Shown: positions 12,233 to 22,985 of the stretch, piece after piece
Layout: each line of letters opens with the position of its first letter
Numbering within the stretch: the first letter of the stretch is position 1
Assembly (NCBI GenBank): GCA_031771865.1
Contig: JASISA010000026.1
Span: 1,488,001 to 1,552,000 of the forward strand
Direction: 5' to 3'
From: Nothophaeocryptopus gaeumannii
Taxonomy: Eukaryota > Ascomycota > Dothideomycetes > Mycosphaerellales > Mycosphaerellaceae
DNA length: 64,000 nt
Position numbers and translations under genes: made by a program
The notes under the pieces: model-generated
What the model saw: the letters and a program-made list of their open reading frames with translations, nothing else
Told to the model about the DNA's origin: nothing
Databases searched by the model: none

Positions 12233-13406
12233 TCAAGACAAGATCGCTATCGAATGAGGGTGGCGGCGAATCGGCGATGGACTGCCCGGCGCGGGAGGTG
12301 CTGCGCGCCAATTCGCACAACCACGCTTGTGATGCGAGTTTCCTTCCCGCTGAATGCCTTCATAGTCAACAAGACACTCCCAACAAAACTCGTACTTGCA
12401 CTGCGTGCAAGTCATATGATCGCAGCCGCTGCCGAAAGTCAGCCAGAGTTCATGGAGCATTGAGAAGCGATGTCTTGTCCACTTGCCTACACTTCTCAAT
12501 CTTCCTCCCACACCCGGGACAGAATTTCGTCTTCTCTCGAAGATGAATCCGCGAAGCTCTTTCTTGAAGCTTTGAACTCCTAACTCGCATCCGGCGAGTT
12601 GCGCAGGTCGCTCCTTCGTGCCAAGGGGCATTGCAGTCGACACAGTGCTTGAACTTGGTATGCGGCACAACAGAAGATGTCGCCTTCGGCGTGAAGTTGG
12701 CCGGAGTTGCAGTCGGGAGAGATACACCAGTGAAAGTCGGGAAGGGTAGAGAGGGTGCTGAAGAGATTTGAGGGGAGGTATCTAATACACGTAAGTCTTG
12801 CTAGACCTTGAAAGTTGTCAAACTTGTTCAATACATACTTCTCATAGACTTCTCTAGCCGAAATGTCACGAATGTCCTCCTGCTTCCAACAGAGTGTTGC
12901 ATTCCGAGCATAAGATGGATTCGACTGAATGCTGTCAACCTGACCTCTCAAATCCGACTTCGCCAACAGCAAGCGCACGTATTGGCTCCGTGATGGTGCT
13001 CGGCAATATGCGCTCAGAGAACCTTGCGGAAGAGGTCAAGTCTCAACCGACAATAGCAGGTTGGACACTTCCAGCACACGAGCGCCCTCTCGGTCGTTTT
13101 TCGGGTCGAATTGGATCGTTGCGCGGGCACTCCAGTTTCTTCCAACGCTTGGTCGGTGCTAGGAGCGGTTCGTTTTCCGTCTTTGCAAAGGAAGCCACGT
13201 AGTCGTGTTCTGATCTCAGAGGTGTTTCGACCGCCGATGCGAAGCTTCTTATTCGATCGACCTACCAGCCTGCTAAGAAGACGAGGCTTGCCCTCCTCGT
13301 AGGTAGCTTTTGACGGAGAGTGTGGTGGAAGCGGAAGTCCCAGGTCTGGCGACGGCGTCCCGCGTTCCATGAACTGAGGACGAGGCTCCTTAGTGTAGGC
13401 CATCAC
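12233..13406 (-). pseudogene. RBR (RING-IBR-RING) pseudogene, copy 3
   Basis: An RBR gene broken in several places. From ATG 13406 a frame runs through a basic leader to CWKCPTC and then meets a TGA at 13016-13014. The same frame continues as HHHGANTCACCW (RING1). Further pieces lie in other frames: ILCSECNTLLE, then DIRDISAREVYEK. A normal phase-2 intron (12838-12782) follows at the family's RING1-IBR position, then LPDFHWCISPDCNSGQ. After another shift come HCVDCNAPWHEGATC and FCPGCGRKIEK. The last intron (12486-12429) fits only as a GC-AG intron and leads to GCDHMTCTQCKYEFCWECL. At least one stop and three frame shifts make it non-functional. It faces copy 2 across 220 bp in convergent orientation. 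Confidence 0.8.
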
Positions 13407-13561
13407 GCCGCTCGGTCAGAACGTGGCATTCTAGGCTTGAAGTAGAGTCAGTCACGCGTCTGTCAAATTGCATTGTTTTGGCAACAGTGCGCCAAGACCG
13501 AACTGGCGCAAAATCGTGAGCAGATCCACTCGTGTGAAAGTGGAAATAGAACTACCTCCCT

Positions 13562-15138
13562 TCACCATATCTGAGTACTCAAAGGCCTATTCCTCCCATC
13601 CCTCTCCATCCCCTCAATACTCCCCAGCTCTATATCATCGAACAACTTCCACATCCTCAAAAAGCTATCAAAATGCCTCTCCGCCGCACCAACATCAACC
13701 AACATCGTCTCATCAAACTGCTCCGGCCAAATCTGAACCAAATACGCTGAATTTGTCTCCAAAGAAAACTCCGGTATCCCCGCAAGAAAGTACGCATGTC
13801 TCTCTCCCAACTGCGGCTTTCCAGACGTACTCGGGTTCGTGATCCGTGTAACATTCCGATCTGCGCCGATCCAGCATTGACGAAAAAAGAGTATTCAGCT
13901 GATCCGTCGATGCATAGAGCAACTCAGGTTCCGTTTTTCGTTCAAGCGCAGGAATGTATTAGCGACTACATTTTCTGTGAAATGCGCAGCTCCCAAAACG
14001 CTCCAACACATGATCCCACGACAGCTTTGATTTGCGCTCCATTTGCGAGATCATGGGAGCGGCCGTCTCCTGCCCGTAGAGAAGGGTTGTCTGCGAGCCA
14101 GTGGGAGGTTGCTGTTCCTGGTGGTGGAGAGAAAGATGCTGCTTGCATACATCCTGACACCCAGAGGAGAGTAGTTGTTCGCCTAGAGGGGTTCGAGAAG
14201 AGCTCAGCGGCTTTGAGTAGCAGGGCTATGTGGCCATTTTCTTCGACGGCATTGGTAGGTACCGTCTGTATGCGTGTTGATGATAATGGATTCATTGCGG
14301 GTTTCGGAGCCTTCGACTACAGTACAGAGGCTGCGAGTTGGTGTGTCGGGAATGGTTGAAGCTGCAAGGGTGAGTTTTGCGGAGACGTTATCTCGAGCGA
14401 CGGATTGAAGGATTTGAATGGACTCTTCTCCGTGGATATAAACCGTTGAGACACCCTGCCACAATTTTCTGAACGGAGGGAATTGCCCTTCCACATTACC
14501 CAGGCTTGTGTTTTGCCATGCGTAAATAACGCCTTTAAACACCATCGTTCGCGGAATCTGTCAAGTTCCTCACTAATGTCTCTGGCACTCCAATCGGGCC
14601 AGCCATAAGCAGTAGTCCAAGGCGGTGATCCAGGCCAGACAGAGAGATACTCTGGACGATCATATAGAATGTTCGTCAGGTTTGTAACAGCAATTTTGCC
14701 TTTAGCCTTTTCCCACTTCGGGACTTCATCGAGGGAGTCTGTCCAGAGGTCGACGACTCCACCTTCGACGCCATTGCTATCTGTGTAACCGGAGCGAGCT
14801 GCGTAAGAGGTAAGTGGCACGCTTTGATCTCCAACCAGAAGCTGTGGAGGCGAGACGGGTCCGTTGTAGTAAGGGAGGGTCCAGGTACTGGACTGCACGT
14901 TGAATTAAAGGCATTGCAATTCGGATTCGATGTGATTGATCAGCTTATCCTGCTCTTTGGATCCGGTTAGCCGACTCTTCAGTGTTGCCAGGTATTGGAC
15001 TTCTTGCGCAATGTATTTCGTGCGGTTCTGGTGAGTTTGGAACTGACGACCAGTAGTCAAAGTGAACAAAGCTGTCAAGAGCATGATAGAGCGAACCATC
15101 TTTGCGTCAAGGACACGGCTGAGCGACCGGGCGCGCAC
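13562..15138 (-). pseudogene. Secreted M28-type metallopeptidase pseudogene (PA plus peptidase)
   Basis: A full-length but broken gene. The start region (ATG 15099, VRSIMLLTALFTLTTG) is a signal peptide. A TAA at 14907-14905 interrupts the frame, which then continues as SSTWTLPYYNG and a PA-domain-like segment. After a shift near 14560 comes GVIYAWQNTSLGNVEGQF, then IIINTHTDG. After another near 14290 come VEENGHIALLLKAAELF and TTTLLWVSGC. THTDG and EENG are the expected metal-binding and catalytic signatures of M28 zinc aminopeptidases. Two more shifts precede the C-terminal piece MGERHAYFLAGIPEF, which ends at 13562. With one stop and about four shifts the gene is dead. It would have been an extracellular or vacuolar aminopeptidase-like enzyme. 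Confidence 0.75.
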
Positions 15139-15501
15139 AAGTTAGTCAATTGCTTCGGACGCGTAACGAAAGGCTGGTGGCACTACAGGAACACTGCGCC
15201 ATTGTATCGCCTGCAACGGGTAGATCGGAGCATCGCAGTGTGGGGTGCAGCGAAGAGGCAGCGAAATCTGGATTCGGAAAAAGTGTGTCTTCTTTGCACG
15301 CAGGTGTGTCTGCAAACCAGCTAGAAGCTTTGTCATCAGCCTCGAGACCTACCCGAGTATCCGTTCGAGACTGGGAGCCATGGAGGTTTGTATACAACTG
15401 CTTTTCAACCGTCAATGCCAGAGGCCGGTTGTTTCCTACACATTGGCATTACCAATGGTCCTTTGTCCTCGAGGGACTGGTGCCGATACCCAACAAAGGT
15501 C
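15139..15501. other. Short intergenic stretch
   Basis: About 360 bp between the start of the M28 pseudogene and the end of the RGS-LOV gene. Overlapping frames are present, without motifs. I see nothing else. Confidence 0.4.
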
Positions 15502-17944
15502 CTACATCTGACTGTGATCCAGTCCACTTCCAGTCCTTGCACTTCCCTTCCAGCTCAAAACCGAAGACGCACGATCATCATCGGGCATCAGTACCACCAC
15601 CATCCATAGTCCAACCTGACCGGAGTTATGTACGAGCGGCGTGAAATGGATCCATATAGCTTTGCCCTCTCCCTCGCTATCCGCATTAGGACTCTTCAGC
15701 CACTTCACCCTAGCAGTAACGGGTTTCCCATTGCTGAAAGCAGCCTCCAGATCATCTCTCATGCGTGGACTGCCACCGATGTGATGCAGGAAGGGTGACT
15801 GTAAGATTCCGGGAATGCGCATTGTTGGAGAAGCGAAGAGGATACGCAAAGATGGGGCCGGACGGACGAGGTAGTACTAACGATACGAGTGAGCGAAACT
15901 TGTATAAACGGAGAAGGGCACTTTGGGGTGGAGAACTCACGTATTTGTACACGCCCGCCAGATTGCCAACCGTTCCGTGGCTGCTCATTTGCGGAGGTGT
16001 AGGAAAGTCATAGACATCCGGATCTCGATCAGCATTATCGGAGCTAAATGCGCCATCCTCAAGTATAACTCTACGAAGATCATGCGCCTGTCTGGATGCC
16101 GTCGATCCGTGGCCGTAATAGACGTGGCGTCGCAGAGAACCTCCATGGCGCTTGACAGTTTCGATCTCAGAGGTGTCGAGCATCTCACTGAGTTTTTGGA
16201 GCGATGATGGCTTCGTTTCTTCCACGTGGCCATCGGTTGACTGGTTGACGAGTCTACTCAAGCTTTCCAGGCTGCTGCAGTTCTTGAGTAGTCCGGACAC
16301 ATCCACTTGAGCACCAAGAAAGTACCGTACGTTGCCGTCGCTGTCATGATGTTAGCTAGATATGTAGCCAGTGTGATATATAGATCCAGACCTATCAATT
16401 AACGGTGCGTTCATCACCAACGAGAGGAACGGACTGCCGTCTCTGCGATAATTGACAAGAATTTCGGTATGATCTGTGGCTTCTTGACAAGATATCGCAA
16501 ACCGCCGACAGGAATCAACGGTCGTACCTGTGTTGTGGTCAGCTTGCAGCGCACTCTTTGGTATTTTCGCATATGCTTATATGCTGGTACTGACCCGGTC
16601 CTTGCATGAAACGGCAATTCCGTCCCAGAACGTACTCCAAGCTACAGCCAGAATGGCGCGTAAACTCTTCAGATACCAAAATGATCGGATTATCTTGGCG
16701 AGTAGGATCTGTAATGCAGAACACCTCAGCAAGGCCATTGCTAGTGTCACGAAGCCGTGGTGGTAAGGTGCCGGTGATGCGGCGCTGTACAATGGTGCTC
16801 ACGGTTCTGATCCATGTATGCGAGATGAAATAGTGCAAATCGTCGCGAAGCAGCTCATCGAAGGCTCCTTGCACGACAGCCTCCAGTTGAGTACTGGTCG
16901 CTAATTGGGAGGGACGAGTGCATTCGAAAGGAAGAGGCATATCACGCAGAAGCTCCGCGAGAGAATTTGCATAGTCCAATGCTCGTATGGCTTTGCATGC
17001 AGCCAGGTAGAATGTCAGGATGGGGAGTCTCCACGGTCGGTACTTGCGCAAAATGCCCGTGAATTTGTCCAAGAGCTTCGAGTCTTCCAGTATGATTCGG
17101 AGATGGTCTGCGCTGTAGAGCTGTTCAGCTCGCCTCTCGAGAGAGTAGAGCTTGCTTGGATCGTCAGTAGCATTGTCATTCGGTCTGATCACCTCCCACG
17201 ATCCTGGGTCATCCGCAACGTGGAGTTGAGTATTTTGAATGTCGCTCTTGTCCGGCGATGGAATCTGCAGCTGCGCAAGAGCTTCGTCGGCAAGCGTCGC
17301 GGGCGCGGGCGAAGGATGGGAGGAGAATAGTGCTGGTGGAAGTGATCGCAATTGACTTTCAAAAGAATTGATCCCGCGGTCGATGGATCCGTCCGTAGCA
17401 CAAGGCGAGATTGGAGATATTGGCCTTGATCGACCTCTGGGGGGCGAAGTGGTATGCGAAGATGGTCGTCTAATGGCAAGGTCATGGTCTATCAGCTCCT
17501 GTCTTTGCGCATACCTCGTTTTCCGAGCATTACGCACCTTGACCCTTCATCTGACATTCGGGACACGGATGAATCTGAAGGCAGCAGGTCTTTCTCGAAG
17601 CCGGAGAATTCCAGTGAGATGTCGTCCTGCTGGCCATCAGCATCAAGAGCCCTATTCTTCTGGACATCCTGCAAGTGATAAGCATGACCGTTCGTGTGCG
17701 GTTGCTGCTGCCGCATGGCGGTAGTATGGAGTCCCTTTGCACTTGACACTCGTTCTGGGACGGGCATCGGTGTATATGGAGGGGCTGCTGATCTCGACGA
17801 CACGGCAGAATGGTCACTTCCGGGCTCCTTCGAGGTCGGAGTACACGACGTGAGTCCTTTGGCTTTGTCTTGAAGCTCTGCAGTTGGATTGAGCGAGAGC
17901 CCCTCCAGGGAAGGACTCAGCGAAGGCTGATCCGGAATGCGCAT
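15502..17944 (-). CDS. RGS-LOV blue-light photoreceptor (BcLOV4 type), 730 aa
   Basis: Five exons with consistent phases: 17944-17538, 17469-16595, 16527-16392, 16340-15941 and 15876-15502. The N-terminal 240 residues are Ser/Pro-rich and probably disordered. An RGS-like helical region follows (LYSADHLRIILEDSKLLDKF, then RALDYANSLAELL). A LOV domain comes next (DNPIILVSEEFTRHSG, GRNCRFMQGPGT with the flavin-adduct Cys, NYRRDGSPFLSLVMNAPL, NVRYFLGAQVDVSG), split by two introns. The C-terminal part carries LVRPAPSLRILFASP and WIHFTPLVHNSGQVG. Known fungal RGS-LOV proteins bind FMN and move to anionic membrane lipids on blue light. The RGS region suggests a link to heterotrimeric G-protein signalling, which is inference. 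No lesion is visible although pseudogenes lie next door. Confidence 0.88.
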
Positions 17945-19760
17945 TAAGCGATGTCTAATGCTTCATGACGTAAGAATCTACCTACCAGGTTGTACTTGTA
18001 ATCAGCCTTGGTGTCGGCGGTAGAGAGGTCGAGCGCAGGTGCTACCTCGGAGCGAGCGTGACGTGGTTGTCGCCGACGAAAGGCTGGAAACTTGTGGAGG
18101 AGCCTGTGCGCAGGGTCCATGTTCGAGGCAAGAAGGCAAAATTCCTAAGAAGATGGAGATAGGCAGTAATGATAGGCAACAATGATGATGTGGGGAAAGG
18201 TGCAGCTGATATAGGCTTATGGTCTGAGCAAATGAGCGCTTAACTGAGTTCTTCAATGTTTGAATGTAATAGGATGCAACATGGGGTGCTAATTTGAACC
18301 AAGTAGCTGGGTCGTTGGTGTCCACGGCTTCATGCCGGTGTTATCATATGCATTGAAGCTTCTGACGCCTGTCTGGAGAATGATTGCGAGCTTGCTGTCT
18401 CCCGAGTCTGTACAGCTGAGTGGACGAATAGACCTGGCACGATGATGGAAAGACATTGCTGTCGTCGCGGCGCACTAGAGCAAGAGCAAGCTTCTTCAGC
18501 GTCTCGACAGGGGAGAAGTGACAGGTAGCAAAGTCAAAGCATGAACTATACAGAATGTAGAATGCGGGAAGCGCGCTCGCTGGCCTGGTCTGGGAAGTAG
18601 AGGTGGGATAGAGAACTATCGTGTGCCTTGACAGCTTTCTCTACTCTACTCGCCGTATGGCACTGCTCTTCGCCCGTAGCTGCTGCCCTCACGTCTCGGT
18701 CATCAGATTGGTCCGGGGGCAGCTCGGTCGCCAGTGGTTTCCATGACGTGTCCATACGCGAGCTGACTCTCCGCACTTGACCAATCTTACATCCCATGCT
18801 CGTGTGAGGCGGGTGCAGTTGCATTCGTCTCCTTGCGCATCTCGCATGACCTTACAATGACCTTACTGACGACGGCGGGGTCGGAACCATGCTACGCGGC
18901 AGATGGATTATTGTGTCGCGCTCGCTGACAGATGATGGTGGCTCGTTCGTCTCGGTCTCGTTGGGTGTGTTGGACGACTACAAGGTGGGTGCCTCGACGC
19001 GTGGGAGATGAAGATGAGGTCGGAGGAGGGAGCGAGGACAGACCCAAACAGTACAGTAGTAGTGTGCAGACAGATGACGGATGACGGATGACAGATGACT
19101 CAGCCATACGGATACATCCGCTGGAACAAGGTACTCCACTTTCACTTTCCTCACGTGTGCCCTCCAAATTAGTCCATCTGGCTGCTGCCCAACTCATCTC
19201 GAAAAGCAGCACCGACGCGAACAACTTCCTCGAGGGGTGGCATGAATCAATATTGTATTGAATGTCAGCCTGCCCTGACTTGGGCACCACTGGAACTTCC
19301 TCACGGAGGCATGCTATAGGGAGCAGCATGTTACGCACGGTATCTCGCTTGTCAGGTGACTCGCTTAATCACGTGGAATGGCTTCTTTGGAGAATGCGTC
19401 GGCAAGTGGAACGAAGCGAAGGAAGTCTTGGCTTATTCCAATCAGTGAGATTGTAACATGAGTTGAACACGATGATTGCTAGTCAACCATCGTTGCTATA
19501 TACTTGGTGGTCTCGCTTGCTCTTGGCAGCGAGTTTGACCGTTCGACCAACTGACCGGTCGGGCGGTCTGTCGGTCGCCAAACCTCACGTGTTTGACCAG
19601 AGGTCCCAGACTGTGGTCAGACACGTGACTTCTGGCGTCATTCTTGCATGGTTCCATGTCCTTGATTCTGCGTCCTGCAGATTCGGTCCGTAACACAGCA
19701 GCTACTTACACCAATCTAGGCGTGTCAACCCATCCAGCAATCGGCATCTCAACGTTCAAC
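17945..19760. other. Long intergenic region between RGS-LOV and 2OG-dioxygenase genes
   Basis: About 1.8 kb without a supported gene. Minus frames 18325-18002 and 19338-18892 have no motif. The stretch holds four CACGTG palindromes (19152, 19370, 19586, 19622) and a small repeat of GATGACG/GATGACA units near 19074-19100. It probably contains the RGS-LOV promoter and the 3' flank of the dioxygenase gene. Confidence 0.5.
19152..19627. promoter_or_regulatory. Cluster of four CACGTG (E-box) palindromes
   Basis: CACGTG occurs at 19152-19157, 19370-19375, 19586-19591 and 19622-19627. A given 6-mer is expected about once per 4 kb of random sequence. CACGTG is the core of fungal bHLH factor sites. 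Which gene it serves is unclear; the RGS-LOV start is 1.2 kb away and the dioxygenase end is adjacent. Confidence 0.35.
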
Positions 19761-20850
19761 TCAGGCCTTCCATTGTCTCCGTTGCTCTCGCGTCCGCCAC
19801 AGATAGTACTCGCCGGCCGTCATGATCTCGTACTTGGCCGGATGCTCCGAGTCCACGCACGTCTCGAAAGGAGCCATCACAGCACGCCGGTCGAACCCCC
19901 AGAAGAACGGAATCGAATACCTCTCTCGCCCACTCTCATTGATGACGCGATGGACAGTGCTCACGAAGACGTCGTTGCTCTGTCGCATGAAACAGTCTGC
20001 AGTGTTGACCACGAAAGACCCGGACACAGCTGGCACCTTTACCCAGCGCCCGTCCTTGCTCAGCACCTCAAGTCCTGCAAGTTCTTGATTCACCATCGTG
20101 AAATACTCTACATCTGTATGCGCGCCGATGCCATTTTGATCGTTCCTGGACGCTCGCTGTGCGGGGTAATGGAGGACACGGGCGCTGGCTTCTGGAACTT
20201 TGACGAACTCGTCCAGTGCGTCTTCTGGTAGGTGTAGGGCAAGCGCAAATATTTGTGTCAGCTTCCGCGCTACTCTGATCATTGCGACCTGGTACGCTAA
20301 CAACGCCTCTCGAAAGTACGGCATGTCGGCCGGCCAGAGATTCACAGCAGGGATCGTGGGATCTGGAGCATGTGGATCTTGAGAGGCATCATAATTCCAA
20401 TTGAAAGCCTCATGCAAGTCTATAACACAGTCAGCTTCCGCCACCTGATCGGAAACAAGGGTTTGCACCTCTCTTCTTGGCGCCATTGATGTTGTAATGT
20501 TCGAGTGGATGATATCCGCAGAATTCATTTGGCATCAGATCTGCAGCAACTTCCAGTTTCTCATTCAACGACCTTGCGAAGAACAACTTGGCTTGTTCGA
20601 GGACTTCTCGCGACAGTCTGGCATCGATGCCATGGCCTACAATTGTGAAGAAGCCGATGTCACACGACGCTACCCGAATCTTCTCTGCAACAGCCTTCCG
20701 GTCCTCCAAAACCGGACTGTACATATGGCCGACATCGATGATTGGAATCAAATCCGCTGTCGAAGCGTCATTGCCTTTGGCCAACACGGTCTGTCCATTG
20801 GTGAGATGGATGGTCTGAGGCAATTTCGTTTGGGTCAGGGACGCCGCCAT
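19761..20850 (-). CDS. 2-oxoglutarate/Fe(II) dioxygenase, isopenicillin N synthase-like
   Basis: Two exons (20850-20469 and 20419-19761), 346 aa; a phase-1 intron with donor GTGCAA restores the junction KKRDLHEAFNW. The N-terminal DIOX_N part has LIPIIDVGHMY and GFFTIVGHGID. The C-terminal double-stranded beta-helix carries the iron triad HTD (in GAHTDVEYFTM) and H (in VSTVHRVINES), and the 2-oxoglutarate Arg in RYSIPFFWG. Length and architecture fit fungal small-molecule dioxygenases, a group that includes thymine 7-hydroxylase; the substrate cannot be read from sequence. I chose ATG 20850 because it opens with the family-like MAASLTQTKLP; an upstream in-frame ATG exists at 20907. It is divergent from the NCS1 permease across about 300 bp and is the first gene of the proposed N-heterocycle cluster. 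Confidence 0.85.
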
Positions 20851-21154
20851 TGATTGTACGAGACACGAGAGCGTTCTTCTCATCCGAGAGCGAAAAGAGA
20901 CACTCAAGTGTGTTGAAGCTGGGAGCTTCGCCGGCGGCTATCTCTCGCGTGGTAGCAATGCTTATCGCTTATCAGTGCAGCTGCTCCTGCACGACACGGC
21001 GACACGGCGACACGGCGCCAGTTAGCTCTATCGCCTTGGTGGAGACTACCGAAAGGTATGAGTACCGACGCTACATCAATGCAAAAAATGGATGCCACGA
21101 CCTTGAATCTTGCAGTGGCTCGTTCTTACTCGCGGCTACACGATCCTCTCCAAA
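20851..21154. promoter_or_regulatory. Bidirectional promoter with four GATA sites and an 8-bp triple repeat
   Basis: The intergenic region of the dioxygenase and NCS1 permease genes contains four HGATAR matches read on the minus strand: 20938-20943, two in tandem at 20961-20966 and 20968-20973, and 21028-21033. In filamentous fungi HGATAR is bound by AreA/NIT2-type GATA factors that activate nitrogen-source genes. Three exact head-to-tail copies of GACACGGC lie at 20993-21016. Control by nitrogen status is inferred, not shown. Confidence 0.5.
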
Positions 21155-22866
21155 ATGCGTCCGTTCCAGCGCCTAGCGAAAGCCATCGAAGTGCCTGGCT
21201 ATCAAGCCGACGCGGCTGAGAAGTCCAACCAAGATATCCAGCCACTACGTCGCTCGCGAAGAACCTACGGCCCTTGGCAGTTTGTCACGCTGTGGGTAGT
21301 CACAGGTAGAAGCTAGATATTGGTATCGGTGGATGGGACTGACTTGGCAAAGGATCTTTCAACATCGGCGGCTGGACCACTGGATCTTCCTTGATCGCTC
21401 TCGGCCTGAACGTATGGCAGTGCATGGTCACAGTCATCATTGGACACTGCATCGTCGGTGTCCTTTGCGTGCTCAGTGGCCATCCTGGAGCAAAATGGCA
21501 TATCGGGTTTCCCGTCATCCAAAGGTCGTCTTGGGGAATGAGAAGCTATGTCTTCGTCGTCATACAAAGAGTCTTTCTGGCTTGCATCTGGTTCTCCACT
21601 CAGGTTTACTGGGGCGGACAATGCCTACGAACACTGCTCACAGCAATTTGGCCGTCGTTTCGAAACCTGAACAAGCCTCTCGCAAACGGTACAATGACCA
21701 CCGGTGACTTCACTGCCTTCGTACTGTTCACCTTGCTGTACCTCCCTCTGATGTGGATCAAGCCCGAGCGATATCCCGTGCCCTTCCTCATATCTTGCAT
21801 ATGCATCATTCCCACCGTCTTTGCGCTGCTGATCTGGTCAGTCGTCAAGGCCGACGGAGGCGGCGATCTTCTCCGCGACGTCAGCGCAGTCGCTGGAGTA
21901 CCTCAGGCCACGGGCTCTCACCTTGGCTGGATGCTAGTTCTCGGTATCTGCACCAACATCAGTAGCGTCAGTGTGCACATCTATGTCCAGTCCGATTATA
22001 CACGCTATGCCCGCAAGCCAAAGGATCAGATTCTCGCTCAGCTGCTTATGGTACCATTGGGCACTATAGTCGTTGCTCTCATCGGGATCATCTGCACGTC
22101 GTGCGCGGCCAAGCTCTTCCCCGAGAAAGAAGGCACCCTTCTCTGGGAGCCGTACCGCCTACTCGACACCATACAAACCCACAATCACGATTCTTCCAGA
22201 TCGCGAGCTGCTGTCGTATTTGCTGCATTCGCCTTCATGATCGCTCAATTTGGCATGGTCATTGCGAACAACGGGCTCTCAGCTGGCATGGATCTATCCT
22301 CGCTCCTGCCACGCTTCTTCACCATCCGCCGTGGCATGTATCTCATGTCCGCTGTTGCCTTCATTGTGCAGCCATGGCAGCTCCTCAATGGCGCAAGCAA
22401 ATTTCTCATGGTCCTCGGCGGCTATGGAGTATTCCTTGGCCCCATGACTGGCATCATGTTTAGCGACTACTTCCTCTTACGCCGTACAACGTTCAAGGTC
22501 AAGGACCTGTACAACATGAGCTCCGCCAGCATTTACTGGTACAATCGTGGCTTCAACTGGCGAGCTGTCATGTCCTGGATTGCTGGTGTCTGGATCACGC
22601 TCCCTGGATTTGCGAGGTATGTGCAGGGTGGCAAACCGTTGACTGGCTGGTCGCATATGTTTTACTTCTCTTGGCCTTTGGGAATGACCATTTCACTGTT
22701 CAGCTATTGGGCTTTGAGCAGATTATGGCCGGTTCCTGGCTTGGATGTTCAGGATGGCAGCTACTCGGATCAAGATGAGGATGAAGTTGAAGTTACGCAC
22801 GGTAGAAGTGTCGATGGCGAAGAAGAGTCTTTGGAGCGCCACACAGTTCTCACTGCCAAAATTTGA
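21155..22866 (+). CDS. NCS1-family nucleobase/allantoin-type permease (Fur-like), 554 aa
   Basis: Two exons, 21155-21305 and 21353-22866, with a GTAGAA/AAAG intron in phase 1. The protein has about 12 hydrophobic segments. It starts with a hydrophilic N-terminus containing SRRTYGPWQFVTLWVVTGSF, followed by NIGGWTTGSSLIALGL, FPVIQRSSWGM, a gating-region segment VYWGGQCLRTLL, and SDYFLLRR. These are characteristic of fungal NCS1/Fur transporters, proton symporters for uracil, allantoin, uric acid or related compounds at the plasma membrane. The C-terminal tail is acidic (SYSDQDEDEVEVTHG), as in Fur proteins, where it often carries endocytosis signals. It is convergent with the amidohydrolase gene (119 bp between stops) and divergent from the dioxygenase gene. 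Substrate specificity is not deducible here. Confidence 0.88.
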
Positions 22867-22985
22867 GGCGTAGAGCCTGCCTGAACGCCGGTCATCCTCT
22901 GTGCGGGCCTGACCAACAGCCAAGGAGACTGCAAGCCCCGTTTGGAGGCCATTTATCGAACATGTTGCTCCAAATTTGTGCTGAG

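Noticed and set aside
16905..17330. Plus-strand frame of 141 codons inside the RGS-LOV gene
   Set aside because: It is antisense to a well-supported exon with LOV and RGS motifs.
20993..21016. CRISPR-like or satellite array
   Set aside because: Only three 8-bp units without spacers, and the DNA is eukaryotic.
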